The notes under the pieces: model-generated
Databases searched by the model: none
What the model saw: only the letters and a program-made list of their open reading frames with translations
What the model was told of the DNA's origin: nothing
Part shown: one piece after another, positions 53,159-64,000 of the stretch
Numbering within the stretch: the first letter of the stretch is position 1
How the letters are laid out: each line of letters starts with the position of its first letter
Position numbers and translations under genes: made by a program
NCBI GenBank assembly: GCA_032433765.1
Contig: JAVIAB010000059.1
Location: forward strand, 58,418,103-58,482,102
Source: Megaustenia siamemsis
Taxonomy: Eukaryota; Mollusca; Gastropoda; Stylommatophora; Ariophantidae
Reading direction: 5' to 3'
Length of the DNA: 64,000 nt

Positions 53159-53897
53159 CAGAGGTGGGGAACCTATGGCCCGCGGGTCAGAACCGGCCCG
53201 TCAAACTATTTTGACCGACTCTTGTACTTGATTTGAAAAATAAAAAAAAAATAACCCACAATGCACACAAATTCAGAACCCGGTTAGAAAAAATAGTAAT
53301 TTGATTAAGGAATTCGCCAAAACGAAATAATTTGTATAATATCTTTGATCTATTAGTCACTACGTGCTACAAGCCAAAACTTCCAAGTTCACTCGTTGTC
53401 TTTGACGATGGACACTATTCCGTCAGGCAATTCTTTTAATGTCACTGATTAGTCGACATCGCAATAGTGGTGTGGCCCTCTTTGTTCGTGCAGAATCGCT
53501 TGTGAATGTAAATTATATAATCTATATAATGGTTTCATGAAGCGATGGTATTTGGGCCTCGGAGTTATCATAGTTTTCAGATCTGGCCCTCGGAGTCATC
53601 ATGGTTTTCAGATCAATCCCTCGGAGTCATCATAGTTTTCAGATCTGGCCCTCGGAGTCATCATGATTTTCAGATCTGATCCTCGGAATCATCATAGTTT
53701 TGAGATCTGACCCTCGGAGTCATCATGGTTTTCAGATCAATCCCTCGCAGTCATCATAGTTTCCAGATCTGGCACCTTCGAGTCATCATAGTTTTCAGAT
53801 CTGGCCCTCGGAGTCATCATAGTTTTCAGATCTGGACCTCGGAGTCATCATAGTTTTCAGATCTGATCCTCAGAAAATAACAGATTGCCAACCCCTG
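53159..53897. mobile_element. hAT-type non-autonomous transposon, 739 bp
   Basis: Left end CAGAGGTGGGGAACCTATGG; right end complement CAGGGGTTGGCAATCTGT. The terminal inverted repeat is roughly CAGRGGTKGGSAAYCT. Flanks GTCTAAAT (53151-53158) and ATCTAAAT (53898-53905) form an 8-bp target duplication with one difference, as expected for hAT. The CCCGCGGGTCAGAACCGGCC interior is typical of such elements. No transposase ORF. Confidence 0.88.
53550..53876. repeat. 31-bp array inside the hAT-type element
   Basis: Unit GGCCCTCGGAGTCATCATAG then TTTTCAGATCT, about 10 copies with variants (ATCAATCCC, GGATCC). Confidence 0.93.
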
Positions 53898-53905
53898 ATC
53901 TAAAT

Positions 53906-54474
53906 GGATAGAAAATAGCTGATCGCGCAGGAAGGAAACAAATCCTCTCCAGTCGAATCAACTAAAATAAATGGGTACTTGATCTTTAGTTATAGAAGGA
54001 AAGCACTTCGAGGAGAGAGTGTTCAGACTCGTTCATCTAAATTACTTTGCTGGAGAATTGAGACACTATGTTCCAAAGACATTCATGTTTTAGTGTTTGT
54101 GTACATTTTGTTATTAAAGTCACACACAGTCTCCAATGTAAGGCTAGGAAAAGATAAAGAATCGCAGCATGTGAGGGGATCTGCTTAAAAGAACGATTAT
54201 TGTCACCAAAAAGTGACATTTTACATTTTCTCTCTTATACTCTTCGTTCCGTTAAGTGCGCGTGAATGCGTGTTGTCGCTAGTTTACGACATAACCGCTG
54301 TATCAGCGCCTTTGGGCCTGATACATCCATCTTCGGGATAAGTGGGTAGATTTGCTTAATTTTTGCTTGGGCAACTTCCATGTTGGTCTGTTCTTTTCGA
54401 CTTTAAACTGTTACGGGTCATTTAACATACTCGAGTGCGCACGCGTCCTCCTGTTATTTGCCGTTTTTTCCGAG
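53906..54474. other. No gene seen
   Basis: Short ORFs only. No recognised repeat. Confidence 0.45.
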
Positions 54475-55186
54475 ATGGCTAGACATCGGATCTCACTACC
54501 TAGAAATGGCTAGACATCGGATCTCACTACCCAGAGATGGATAGATATATGATCTCACTACCTAGAGATGGCTAGACATAGGATCTCTCTACCCAGAGAT
54601 GGATAGATATATGATCTCACTACCTAGAGATGGCTAGACATCGGATCTCACTACCCAGAGATGGATAGATATATGATCTCACTACCTAGAGATGGCTAGA
54701 CATCGGATCTCACTACCCAGAGATGGATAGATATATGATCTCACTACCTAGAGATGGCTGGACATAGGATCTCTCTACCCAGAGATGGATAGATATATGA
54801 TCTCACTACCTAGAGACGGCTAGACATAGGATCTCTCTACCCAGAGATGGATAGATATATGATCTCACTACCTAGAGATGGCTAGACATCGGATCTCACT
54901 ACCCAGAGATGGATAGATATATGATCTCACTACCTAGAGATGGCTAGACATAGGATCTCACTACGCAGAGATGGCTAGACATCGGATCTCACTACCCAGA
55001 GATGGCTAGACTTCGGATCTCACTACCCAGAGATGGCTAGACTTTGGATCTCACTACGCAGAGATGGCTAGACATAGGATCTCACTACGCAGAGATGGCT
55101 AGACTTCGGATCTCACTACGCAGAGATGGCTAGACATCGGATCTCACTACCTAGAGATGGCTAGACTTCGGATCTCACTACCTAGT
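54475..55186. repeat. 31-bp minisatellite with 62-bp dimer organisation
   Basis: Variant 1 GGCTAGACATCGGATCTCAC (then TACCCAGAGAT) alternates with variant 2 GGATAGATATATGATCTCAC (then TACCTAGAGAT) from 54530 to about 54930. From there to 55186 only variant 1 monomers occur. About 23 units. Confidence 0.94.
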
Positions 55187-55444
55187 TACCGGGGAACGTT
55201 AAATCGACGAAGAAACCACGGGTTCGATTTATGTAAAAATCCAACTAAATTTTTTGGTGGAAATCAACCCAGGTCCTTCCTGTCCAGGAGCCGACGTATG
55301 TCTATGTGTATATTACTCTTATGTAATTCTCGTCTTACGTAATTTTGTTGGAAATAAACTATGCATCAAACACATAGAGGCACATACAATAAAGCAATTC
55401 AACCACTTTGTAAGCAAAGAATCTATCCAGCTATGATTGCGTGT
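55187..55444 (+). other. Possible LINE ORF N-terminal remnant (2A-like NPGP)
   Basis: One frame reads NFLVEINPGPSCPGADV (about 55240-55290). Some LINE ORFs start with a DxExNPGP 2A-like motif; here the Asp is missing. Too weak to call an element. Confidence 0.2.
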
Positions 55445-55750
55445 CTCCAAGTACGGAAGGGAAAAAAAGCAGATTAGCAGAAAAAAAAAATAACAAAACA
55501 AATTCCTGCAGCGATGTGGACTAACAACTGTCAATACCACACACTTTCCCCAGAATATCAGAGTGCAGCTTCCCATCACGCTTTACGACATACTCGATGG
55601 CTGAAACATTTTCTTCTGTTTGTGACTGTATCATTGTGAGCTAACTAGGCAGAGACCTGTCCATTACCTGGCATTAATGCCCAATCTTGTCTCTATATCT
55701 GCGTGTTTTTCTCCCAATTTACCACTGTCTGAAGTTTTTTTCTTAGTTCA
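55445..55750. repeat. Dispersed repeat H region
   Basis: 55605-55735 matches 30930-31065; 55450-55600 matches 29190-29320. The two parts are adjacent here but 1.6 kb apart at the other locus. Confidence 0.55.
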
Positions 55751-55764
55751 GTTAAGTCGACAAA

Positions 55765-55950
55765 GTTAAGCTCCTGTCCTGAATGGTTCGATCCCCAGCA
55801 GTGGCGGATATTTTTTTCGGACTGACAAGGATCCGGGGTTCACCCAGCCTATAAAAATGGGTACCAGTGATTTTTCTGGGAAGTAAGGACTGTCTGGCAT
55901 GATACCGACCACATCACCCAAAAATGTGCTGTGGTCATAGACAAATATTT
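55765..55950 (+). mobile_element. SINE family 3, 5'-truncated
   Basis: AATGGTTCGATCCCCAGCAG (B-box GGTTCGATCCC), TTCGGACTGACAAGG, GGGTTCACCCAGCC, CATCACCCAAAAATGTGC. Same body as 40555-40800. No A-box array. Confidence 0.8.
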
Positions 55951-56186
55951 ATATTCGAGCTATGGACTAAGCAATGTTTAAATTGAAAACCACGATATAT
56001 GTTATTGCAGCGAGTTGGCAGATTTTTGAAAATGTTTTCAAGGGTTTGAACATAAATGTTTGTTCACAGTTCGTTAACCTTCGCTGTAGATAAAGTCGTT
56101 AATTAGATGGCTTCGTTTCGGACGTTTGGTAGCTAAGGACCTAACTTGTGCAAACGGATGGCATTGGCTAGTATCATTTTGAATCT
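55951..56186. other. No gene seen
   Basis: Unrecognised sequence upstream of the cysteine-rich reading frame. Confidence 0.5.
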
Positions 56187-57049
56187 ATGAAGTGGGCTCA
56201 TTTTGTGTTTAACTCAAAAGCATATGTGCTTTTTAACCAAAGACCTTTTTTTTGGGTACTCAATGAAGATATCCCCGATGGAAGAATAAATTGTACTATT
56301 AGTCCCATAAATGATTCGCTTCCAGAGGTTTATGATGTAAAAACAAAGCAGTTTTGTCATTGCAAGTGAATAATGTCCACACCTATAATTGGTCAGGATT
56401 GTGTAGCAGCAGCAGCTTTATAGCGAACACAGAAAACATCACAGGATTGTGCTATTCTGAAACAGCTATGCCATGCTACCCTAGAATTGCCTTTAATGGG
56501 TTTACTGTGACCACAAACCACTCTCCATGTGTGTGCCACATATTTACACCCCAGAAAGAAACATTAAATATAACAACATCATGTGCCGCCTGTGATATTA
56601 ATGACCACAGACCAGGAGCCTCCTGTATGATTGATACAACTGTTGCACCAAGCATTTCATCAGCAGAGCCATATCTATGGAATGTTAATCTGACATTGTT
56701 CTTGAATGATGTCCAAGTTAATGAGACATCAGAATCGTGTGGCAGCAGCTACAAGACGGGAGCAGAGAGCATCATCAAGTTCTGCTGCTATAAAGGAGAC
56801 TTGCCTTGCTATCCCAGAATTGCCTTCAATGGGATCACTGTAGTTGAAAACTTCTCCTCTTGTGTAAACTACACATTCACATCCAAGAGTGAATCAGTGA
56901 AGGTCACAAAATCATATTCTCTCTGTGGTTTTACTAACTACAGGTCATGTGGCTTCTGTTGGATTGGAAATGATAACTTACCACCACTGTGTATCTATAT
57001 GTTTGGAATTGGAGTCATCAATGTGGCCTCACATCATCAAGTGCTATGA
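56187..57049 (+). pseudogene. Cysteine-rich, N-glycosylation-rich coding fragment, unrecognised
   Basis: Two overlapping frames (56187-56369, 56354-57049) joined by a small frameshift near 56366. The protein shows two tandem modules of about 95 residues, each with PCYPRIAFNGxTV, then CV, FTxxxE, TxS, and two to three later Cys. Sequons are frequent (NCT, NWS, NIT, NHS, NLT, NET, NFS, NYT), implying an extracellular protein. A third, more degenerate module may begin the region (INCTISPINDSL, FCHCK). No signal peptide or membrane anchor is seen. It is not one of the window's repeat families. It could be exons of a surface receptor gene or a decayed copy. Not recognised. Confidence 0.55.
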
Positions 57050-57074
57050 CGATCATCATTTTCGGGAGGACGTG

Positions 57075-57490
57075 AACTCCCATGGTATATGGTGGATAGG
57101 CGGTAGGAACCATTGAAGGCTATGTCTGAACAGTGTTCCTTCTTGCAGTTTCCTCATATTCCAAGTCCGGCTTGTTGCAGGAGCTACTGAGTTAAGTGCT
57201 CTGTGCACACCGTGAGCTGTGTGTCTCATCCGTTTTGATCCTGCTTCGATATCCCGCTTGTTTACGATGAATGATGATATCGTATGACAGGGAACAGTTG
57301 GCTGTGTTCACTTTCTGCGCGGTTTCGCCTTATGTCTTTTGGCGTGTGCTGAGTCTGCTACGATGGGGACTACAGTTACCTTTCTTTGTTTGGGAGATGA
57401 GTTAGTAATTCGGATGATTCCACTGGCACGGGCGGTTGAGCAATTATGGATTTTAATTCGTTTGCCGTGATACCGGGGCCTTCCATAACC
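57075..57490 (-). repeat. Dispersed repeat G
   Basis: Complement of 43786-44215, starting at CCATGGTATATGGTGGATAG and ending TACCGGGGCCTTCCATAACC. Confidence 0.87.
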
Positions 57491-57499
57491 AATAACCAA

Positions 57500-57580
57500 T
57501 AATCAATAATATGTTCACTATTATAGCACCATATTCCCCATACGCCTTACAAGGTGTGGAGGGAACCTTTACTTTTACTA
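57500..57580 (+). mobile_element. SINE family 3 tail
   Basis: CACCATATTCCCCATACGCC, TTACAAGGTGTGGAGGGAAC then CTTTACTTTTAC, as at 40755-40800. Confidence 0.7.
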
Positions 57581-58087
57581 AGTCGACAGGTCATACTGAC
57601 TGCATATCGAAAAGCCCATACATGTAAAGATCCCTCCCTAAGTATATCCACCAACATACTATTCTATTTATAGAATCAGTTTCACCGCGGTTTGGGTGTC
57701 CCCATACCCGCTGGACTGGCTGTCCCAGCATTTCTCGAAGCGTATACAGATTAACTTTTCCTGTAATGTATTAATTGTAGATATATCTGCTTTTCGTACT
57801 AAGCACTCCGGATACGACCAGACCCCATCTCCACCTCTAGACTCATCAGTCTCTCAATATATACATCATTGCCCTATTCACCTCCTTTTCTCTTAAGGAA
57901 TTAAGAACAAACTTGGCGATGTCCTCGATTGTTCAAGTAAGACCATACACATTAGCTGCCAGCAAGCTATAATTTCTAATAACATTTGGAAAATTTCAAA
58001 TGTTTTTAACAAATGTTTACTGCGTAATAGCGTTTTGAAGTTGGGCACATGATTTGAAACGAACTATAATTGGCTATTTTATTGTTT
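57581..58087. other. No gene seen
   Basis: Unique-looking. Confidence 0.5.
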
Positions 58088-58099
58088 GTACACCAGAGT

Positions 58100-58315
58100 G
58101 CGTTAGGGGTAGGGTTCGATCCCAACCTACTGCTTCCGGTTCACCCAGCCTTTAATGGGTACCGGTTTTTTTTCTGAGAAAATAAAGCGGCACGGGCGTA
58201 ATACCGACCACATTAATCCAGAAATCATGTGCCGAAGGTCTGTAAAATTTATGGTCACTAACACCATATTCCCTATACGCCACTTGGCGTGACGGGGGTA
58301 CTTTACTTTTTTACA
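58100..58315 (+). mobile_element. SINE family 1, shortened head
   Basis: GTTAGGGGTAGGGTTCGATC retains the B-box but has lost the A-box segment. Flanks ACACCAGAGTGC and ACACCAGCGTAC look like an imperfect target duplication. Confidence 0.85.
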
Positions 58316-61090
58316 CCAGCGTACATTGGACTGTACACCGAGGTTAAGGTGCTCAATGTATAGCCACCTAAGAGCTGCATCCACTTCTTCCGCGGCCACT
58401 ATCTGTTCATCCTCTGTAGCATACTTTGTGAGTCCATAACTAAGACTGCGCGACCCACGTTCTGTGTAACCAAGTATGTTATCGTCGCCACATCTGTTTT
58501 TATCCCCATTCTCATGCTGAACACCGTAATACTTCAACTGCCAGATTCCCTAGCCACTTCTCTGCCATGTTGGTATGCCACAAAACCCCAACCGCTCCGC
58601 TGTCCGTTGAGTACATAACCATCAGTTTTGACGATAGGATCCTGAGGTGACGACACTTTTTTTCCATTGATTCCCTTATTACAACATATTACATACCCCG
58701 GTAGCACCATAGTTGCCTCACTCCCTGCCGCGGTGAATAATTACTTTGGTTAGCCTCTTTTCTTTTCGCTGTTATTTCTTCCCAATCCTTGCCAGCCCAA
58801 ATGTAATTCAGATAATATACTTTCCCAAGGCCCCCCCATCGAGTTCGTTTTTCAGTGTGGAGGCGATCACCCGTCTGTCTCTTCCCTGCCGACAAACTAT
58901 AATATCATCAGCAAACGTCATAGTTCTTCCCTTCCCATCCAGCTGTTGTTCCTTGATTGTTATTGTGTACACGTTAACACGTTAAATAGAACTGGTGACA
59001 AAGGTGAGTCTTGTGGGCTGCCCTGGAGAAATGGATGTTGGCTCGGATGACCATCTGAGTATCATCCTCCTAAGACACAGTGCTACAGCGATCCATCTGA
59101 CGAAGATGAGGTTCACAACCAGTTTGAGGAGCATGCGCATGAGGTACTCAAATGGTACCTTGTTGTATGCATCTTCTAGATCTATTGCAGCCGCACATAT
59201 CTCCTCTCGTCTTTGGACGCCCCCTTCGAGGACGCCATAGAGGAATACTGTCGCATTGAGTCATGTCACTTTGTTATATCTATAACCTCTGAGTGTGGGT
59301 GGGAATGCGTTTATTTGTTCATGGTCATAAGTGAGTACTCGGCAAACATTTTCTTCAGTACTTGTCCACAGTGTTCTGCATCGTGATGATTCTGCAGGCA
59401 CTGATCTGAGAATGGTCCTTGTTTAATTTCGTCAGAGGTAGGAAATAACTGTGTAACCACTCCTCCTTAATCTGACCACTTTGAATTTTAAACTCTTCGG
59501 CCAGTTCCTCCACGTCTTCGTCATCTAAATCGCTTATGTCGTCATATCGAATATAATACAGGGGACTGGTTGGTCTCGAAGCAAGACGCCGGCCTCGAGA
59601 CCCAGAGGTTGTGGGTTCAAATCCTGACTGCACCAGTTGGGATTTCTATCTATGATTTCTCTCTGCGGCAACCACCCTGGTCTCAGCAGTGAGGCCTGGC
59701 TTGAAACGTCAATTACTCATTGACGAAAAAAATATGAGTACCTCCGAAGACAGAGTTATCTGTCTGTTCGGTGAGGGACCCCTGTGCACACGGTTGCCAG
59801 GGATAAATGGATTAACATGCAAAATTCAGTTCCTAGCTAGTCTCTAGGGACTTCGTCAGAGGTCAAAGCTGGCGAACGCAAAAAAAAAAGAAAAAAATTT
59901 GGACCATGAACAGTGTTGCGTGACCTTTTAAGTGTTGTGCGAATGGCATCGGTTATGATCGTAAGGTCTTCTCTCAACATTACCTCTTTACACAATTCTG
60001 AGAGTGACCCCTGTATCCTCATTCAAACAGCATCATTTCTTTGGCCAGTCTACTGAATGTAGCGCGCAAGCAGAGCCTTACCTTTGCTCTCATCAGATTT
60101 GTGCCATGTCTGGCCTGTACTCTGGAGTCCAGGAATCCCCTGCGCCTGATATTCATGCTCTGATGAAGGCGCCTTAATGTGGCGAGGGAATTTTCTGAGA
60201 ACACTTTCTTTCTGAAATCATCTCACTTGGTATCCTTAACCTGCTTAGCGCATAGTTTAAAGGTGCATCATTTTATTATCACCATCTTCTTTCATACTCT
60301 TCAAGATCTCAGGTTGTCTTCTTCCATTCTTCACGACTTTCTGCTATGTCTTGGCCTATTGTCTCTTGTTCTGCCATGCTTCCTCGACCTCTTCGTCCCA
60401 CCAGGGCGGATGCATCCATCTCTCTTGCCTTCTACGAGAGGCGCTCTGTATGCTATGTTTTTATTTTGACAATGACGTCATGTTCTGTGCTCTCATTAAT
60501 AAATGTGTTGAGCTTGCCTTTCTGACTTCTATTTCTTCCCGTTGCTATTAGCATACCACATGAATAATGATCACTTCTATGAAAATGCAGTACACTCCCC
60601 TTGCATACTGATGCAGACGTGGAAGACACCAGTGCCAAGTCTATGACACTATCAGAGTCACCAATGAAACAATCAGAGTCCCTTGATCGAGTGGCAATTC
60701 TGGTTGTCCTTCCATTATTCAAGCAAACTAAATCGGCCGACACCAGTACTTCCTATAGGTCTTCTCCCTGCTTGTTGGTTAAAACCTTACTCCACTGGTT
60801 GCTTCTTGCATTAAAATCTCCGCAGCAAATGATATTCTACTCTTCGAGCTCAAAGAACGTCTGTCATCGTTGTGTGTCCACTTTCCCATCGAGGCTGATC
60901 CATTTACATTTCTAGTTTCCCTTCCCATAACACGCGCTCCCCGCCCCCTAAACAATAAAGATCGTTTACCATCTGATGATAACACTAAGCTTCTTTTTAT
61001 AGCTTTAGTTTCCATTAGAACGTCCTCACTACTCAATTTGGCTATTCTTGGTATCTCACAAATGTCCCCACTTGGTGAAGGATGAACACC
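58316..61090 (-). pseudogene. LINE family I, endonuclease plus RT, decayed
   Basis: Minus strand. APE-type endonuclease: GDFNARSNQWSKVL (about 60790-60830), SADLVCLNNGRTTRIATRSR, DSVIDLALVSS and FHRSDHYSCGM (SDH catalytic motif, about 60545). Linker with WWDEEVEEAWQNKR (about 60370). RT: DDISDLDDEDVEELAEEFKI, SGQIKEEWLHSYFLPLTKLN, MQNTVDK, IDLEDAYNKVPFEYL, QGSPLSPVLFN-like codons and TMTFADDIIVCRQG (about 58870-58930). RT end VEVLRCSA / YYGVQHENGD at 58430-58540. Many stops. Interrupted by SINE 2. A different class from A-E by its motifs. Confidence 0.82.
59565..59890 (+). mobile_element. SINE family 2, inserted in LINE I
   Basis: GGGGACTGGTTGGTCTCGAA, GTTGTGGGTTCAAATCC (B-box), AACGTCAATTACTC, AGTTCCTAGCTAGTCTCTAG, ends in an A-run at 59879-59897. 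Best copy of the family. Confidence 0.9.
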
Positions 61091-61285
61091 TCTGTAGTAG
61101 ATTATATTAAGAGAAAGAATATTATAAATTTGAAGACAAATTCCATGAATGTACATCGTGATAGTAGGCCCCGCAAACAGTTTACTCAGAATCAAACACG
61201 CGTTATGCTTCACCGCTTCCGAAACTCTCTGTTTAGAATATCCGCATGCCCCAAATGAAGATTACACGCCCGTAAGATACGTCCG
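61091..61285. other. No gene seen
   Basis: Unrecognised spacer. Confidence 0.45.
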
Positions 61286-61289
61286 CGCT

Positions 61290-61302
61290 CCTCTCTCTCT
61301 CT

Positions 61303-61346
<44 letters not shown>
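61290..61346. repeat. CT microsatellite
   Basis: CTCTCTCTCTCG with two CTCG interruptions. Confidence 0.95.
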
Positions 61347-61348
<2 letters not shown>

Positions 61349-61429
61349 GGTTATAAAATGTTAATGTTCAGTCCCTCAAATTTAAGATCACCATTTTATG
61401 TAATAGATGAAAAAATGCGTTCTTATATT

Positions 61430-62090
61430 TGTATGAAATAAAATGTTTTAAATAAAAAAGACCCCATCAAATTATATAATTTGTAAACCTCTGAATCAAA
61501 GTCATTGGCCCATAATAGCTGTTCCAACGTTTCCTTTTTCCTCGTGACCCATTACCGATACGGAGAAGAGAAGGTAAGATAAATGCAGTGTTAACAATAC
61601 TCATCCCTAGCCTGTTTTCTGTAAACCTTTACATAAGTACTGATTTCTGCTATGGTTTCATTAGTGTGTTAGGTACTATATAGTCTTTTTGAAGGATTGT
61701 CAACGTTGGTGTAACACTACTTGTAAGGTATTTATTAGAATTTGTAGGTGGGCGTTGCCGTGAAATGCGACGGAAGGGACATAACGCACTTGACAGTAAA
61801 GCCCATTGGAATCGTCACGAGCCGATCGAGTTAGAGTTAATATTTTATCATGGATTGATTTAATAACTAAATATAGTTTTACATTTATTGAAGGCTGTTG
61901 TTTGTCCACTAGTGTCGATAACAAACTGTCTGTGGTGGTTTTCTGTGTTCGTGGACAGTTAAACATGGACCCATGGGTGTCTGCTGGAATGAGGGAATCG
62001 ATTTGTTGTTATCTTGTAGGGTCGATGATGTTTTAAAATCTAACTTGCGAAGTGAAAGTTTCAGAGTTTGCTAACCAGCTAGCCAGTTAA
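61430..62090. repeat. Segmental duplication, copy 2
   Basis: Partner of 32230-33230 without LINE F insertions; about 75-80 percent similar by eye, so old. Continues into the tetranucleotide array. Confidence 0.75.
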
Positions 62091-62490
62091 TTAGCTAGCT
62101 ATGTAATTAAGTTTGAAACTATTTAGTTAGCTAGCTAGTTAGTTTAGTTAGTTAGCCTGGTAGCTACTTCGTTAGCTAGCTAGTTAGTTAGTTTAGTTAG
62201 TTAGCCTGGTAGCTACTTCGTTAGCTAGCTAGTTAGTTAGTTTAGTTAGTTAGCCTGGTAGCTACTTCGTTAGCTAGCTAGTTAGTTAGCCTGGTAGCTA
62301 CTTCGTTAGCTAGCTAGTTAGTTAGCCTGGTAGCTACTTCGTTAGCTAGCTAGTTAGTTAGCATGGTAGCTACTTCGTTAGCTAGCTAGTTAGTTAGTTA
62401 GCCTGGTAGCTACTTCGTTAGCTAGCTTGTTAGTTAGTTTAGTTAGTTATTTAGTTAATTGGTTAGTTAGTTGAGTTATTGAGTTATTAG
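62055..62490. repeat. AGCT-rich array with 44-60-bp higher period
   Basis: TTAGTTAGCCTGGTAGCTAC, TTCGTTAGCTAGCTAG units repeated about eight times. Homologous in position to 33220-33800. Confidence 0.92.
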
Positions 62491-62494
62491 CGGG

Positions 62495-63060
62495 TCATCA
62501 TCATTGCACTCCGAACATGTCCATAGGTGCTCAGGTCCCCTCCTCAACAAGTCCCGTAGTGTCCAGCGACTGACGACTCCAGTTCGTGTTGGTTGATAAA
62601 TCTTCTTACACGGCCCCTAAGTTTCTCATTTCTGGCTGTGCCCAACTTAACTCCCATTTCTTTAATCCGAAGTAGTGACGTGGATTTGTAGTTGTCGAAG
62701 TCCTATGCTCTTCCCGCATCTCGGAGGGCATTGATGATGTCCGCATGATCCATTGGTTGCCCGTCCTCAACGACAGCGCAGCTAGCCAACCTGTCCGCTC
62801 TTTCATTTCCCCGTACTCTCGCATGTTCAGGTACTTAGACCGTACGCATTTTTTACTTCTGCAATGACTCTAATCATTGCATGCGTACAGAGCCCGCCTC
62901 CACTTTTTTTATCATACTCATCGAATCATTCAGTATACATGCATGGGTATAGTCTTGTAACCCTAACCAATTGAATGCCTTGGTCACTGCCATCACCTCC
63001 ATCGCCATGCTACCCGTGGTCATAGCGTATGCACCATTGTCTTCTTTGACGTTTTCCCAA
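62495..63060 (-). mobile_element. LINE family I/K-type 3' end with RNase H
   Basis: Minus strand: near 62750-62830 codons for an RNase H end (RADRLAxxAVVEDGQPMDH-like), then the C-terminal region. Complement of the terminal ...GTGCAATGATGATGA at 62495. Frames are broken. A short piece of the same end is at 31120-31170 and 63480-63510. Confidence 0.65.
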
Positions 63061-63139
63061 AAAAACAGAATTGATACTACAATGTTTTTGACAGTTCTCT
63101 AGTGTGTCCTTGAATCTTTTCTGTTGTCTACCATTTTTT

Positions 63140-63415
63140 TGCTGACATTTCCTAGAGACTAGGAACTGAATTTTACATGTTAATTAGTTTCTCAATGGCA
63201 GCCGTGTGCACAGGGTTCCTTCGCGGCACAGACAGATAACTCCGACTTCGGAAGCACTCATATTTTTTTTTCCGTTCATGAGTAATTGACGTTTCAAGCT
63301 GGACCTCGCTGCTGAGACCAGGGGGTGGTTGCACGCAAACAGAAATTACAAATAACAATCTCATCTGATTAGCCGAGATTTGAACTTACAACCTTTCTGT
63401 TTCAAGGCCGAAATT
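63140..63415 (-). mobile_element. SINE family 2
   Basis: AGAGACTAGGAACTGAATTT, GAGTAATTGACGTTTCAAGC and TTTGAACTTACAACC (altered B-box) are the complement of 30450-30775. Confidence 0.87.
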
Positions 63416-63574
63416 ATCTTCTCTATCTATCTACCATGTGATCTACTCTTTTATGTTATGTTCTTTTTAAGAGAATCATCTATACACTCCGGGCACACCC
63501 GTAACTACCTCCATCATCTCCACACACAAAAAAACTGAGATCCTCCTTTGTGTCATTGAGTTATCATTTTTCGT

Positions 63575-63990
63575 GATGTGTGGTTGGTTATGTGTTGTTA
63601 TGTGTTGTCATGCGTTGTTATGTGTTGTTATATGTTGTCATGCGTTGTTATGTGCTGTTATGTGCTGCTATGTGTTGTCATGCGTTTTTATGTGCTGCTA
63701 TTGTTATGTGTTGTTATGTGTTGTTATGTGTTGTTATATGTTGTCATGCGTTGTTATGTGCTGTTATGTGCTGCTATGTGTTGTCATGCGTTTTTATGTG
63801 CTGCTATTGTTATGTGTTGTTATATGTTGTCATGCGTTGTTATGTGCTGTTATGTGCTGCTGTTGTTGTGTTGTTATGTACAGCTATGTGTTGTTATGTG
63901 TTATTATGTACAGTTATGTGCTGCTATGTGTTGTTATGTGCTGCTATGTAGTGCTAAGTGTTGTCAGTTATGTGCTGCCATATGTTGTTA
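63575..63990. repeat. TGTTATGTG-type satellite
   Basis: Words TGTTATGTGT, TGTCATGCGT, TGCTATGTGC with a larger duplicated block (63610-63710 resembles 63720-63830). Cys/Val-rich ORFs are artefacts. Confidence 0.93.
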
Positions 63991-64000
63991 TGTGACATTC

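Noticed and set aside
63573..63995. Cys/Val-rich ORFs of 123-140 codons
   Set aside because: Simple-sequence artefact of TGTTATGTG repeats.

Overview
This is a window from an AT-rich, repeat-dominated animal nuclear genome. The evidence is spliced genes with GT/AG introns, RTE-like and RNase-H-type LINEs, tRNA-headed SINEs, a hAT-type MITE and long minisatellites. There are no bacterial features. The overall style suggests an invertebrate, possibly a mollusc, but that is inference and nothing in the window proves it.

Two tandem paralogous genes for a monocarboxylate-transporter-like (SLC16/MCT, major facilitator) protein lie on the plus strand. Gene 1 has a coding exon at 21045-22560 and a last exon at 27247-27733. 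Gene 2 has a coding exon at 44775-46266 and a last exon at 51048-51499. Both share the same phase-1 intron position and a homologous 5'UTR splice acceptor. Each carries one lesion: a one-base frameshift in the last exon of gene 1, and a TGA stop at codon 66 of gene 2. The lesions are complementary. A 213-bp nearly identical tract in the two last exons looks like gene conversion.

The left third is dominated by a 9.65-kb foldback element (4074-13720). Its two arms are almost identical, about 3.7 kb each, and it is flanked by a 6-bp duplication (CATATG) inside an older minus-strand LINE. Each arm carries an outward-facing 140-codon ORF, a 32-bp minisatellite, a CCAAT-box promoter-like block, a short exon-like ORF ending at a splice donor, and a 221-bp tandem array. 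The centre holds a 136-bp array with three-unit higher-order structure, then a MITE exactly at the inner arm boundary. A later LINE insertion at its left end produced a 234-bp target duplication.

The rest is layers of nested retroelements. For bookkeeping I call the LINE families A-K (A-E and J end in the common RT C-terminal region; I and K carry endonuclease or RNase H) and the SINE families 1-3. Several insertions are dated relative to each other by clear target-site duplications. Other notable objects are a hammerhead-ribozyme-like core (31545-31571, minus strand), a SINE whose pol III A-box segment is amplified 14-fold (40145-40822), a segmental duplication (about 32.2-33.8 kb versus 61.4-62.5 kb), and an unrecognised cysteine-rich, N-glycosylation-rich coding fragment (56187-57049). 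I see no tRNA, rRNA or CRISPR loci.
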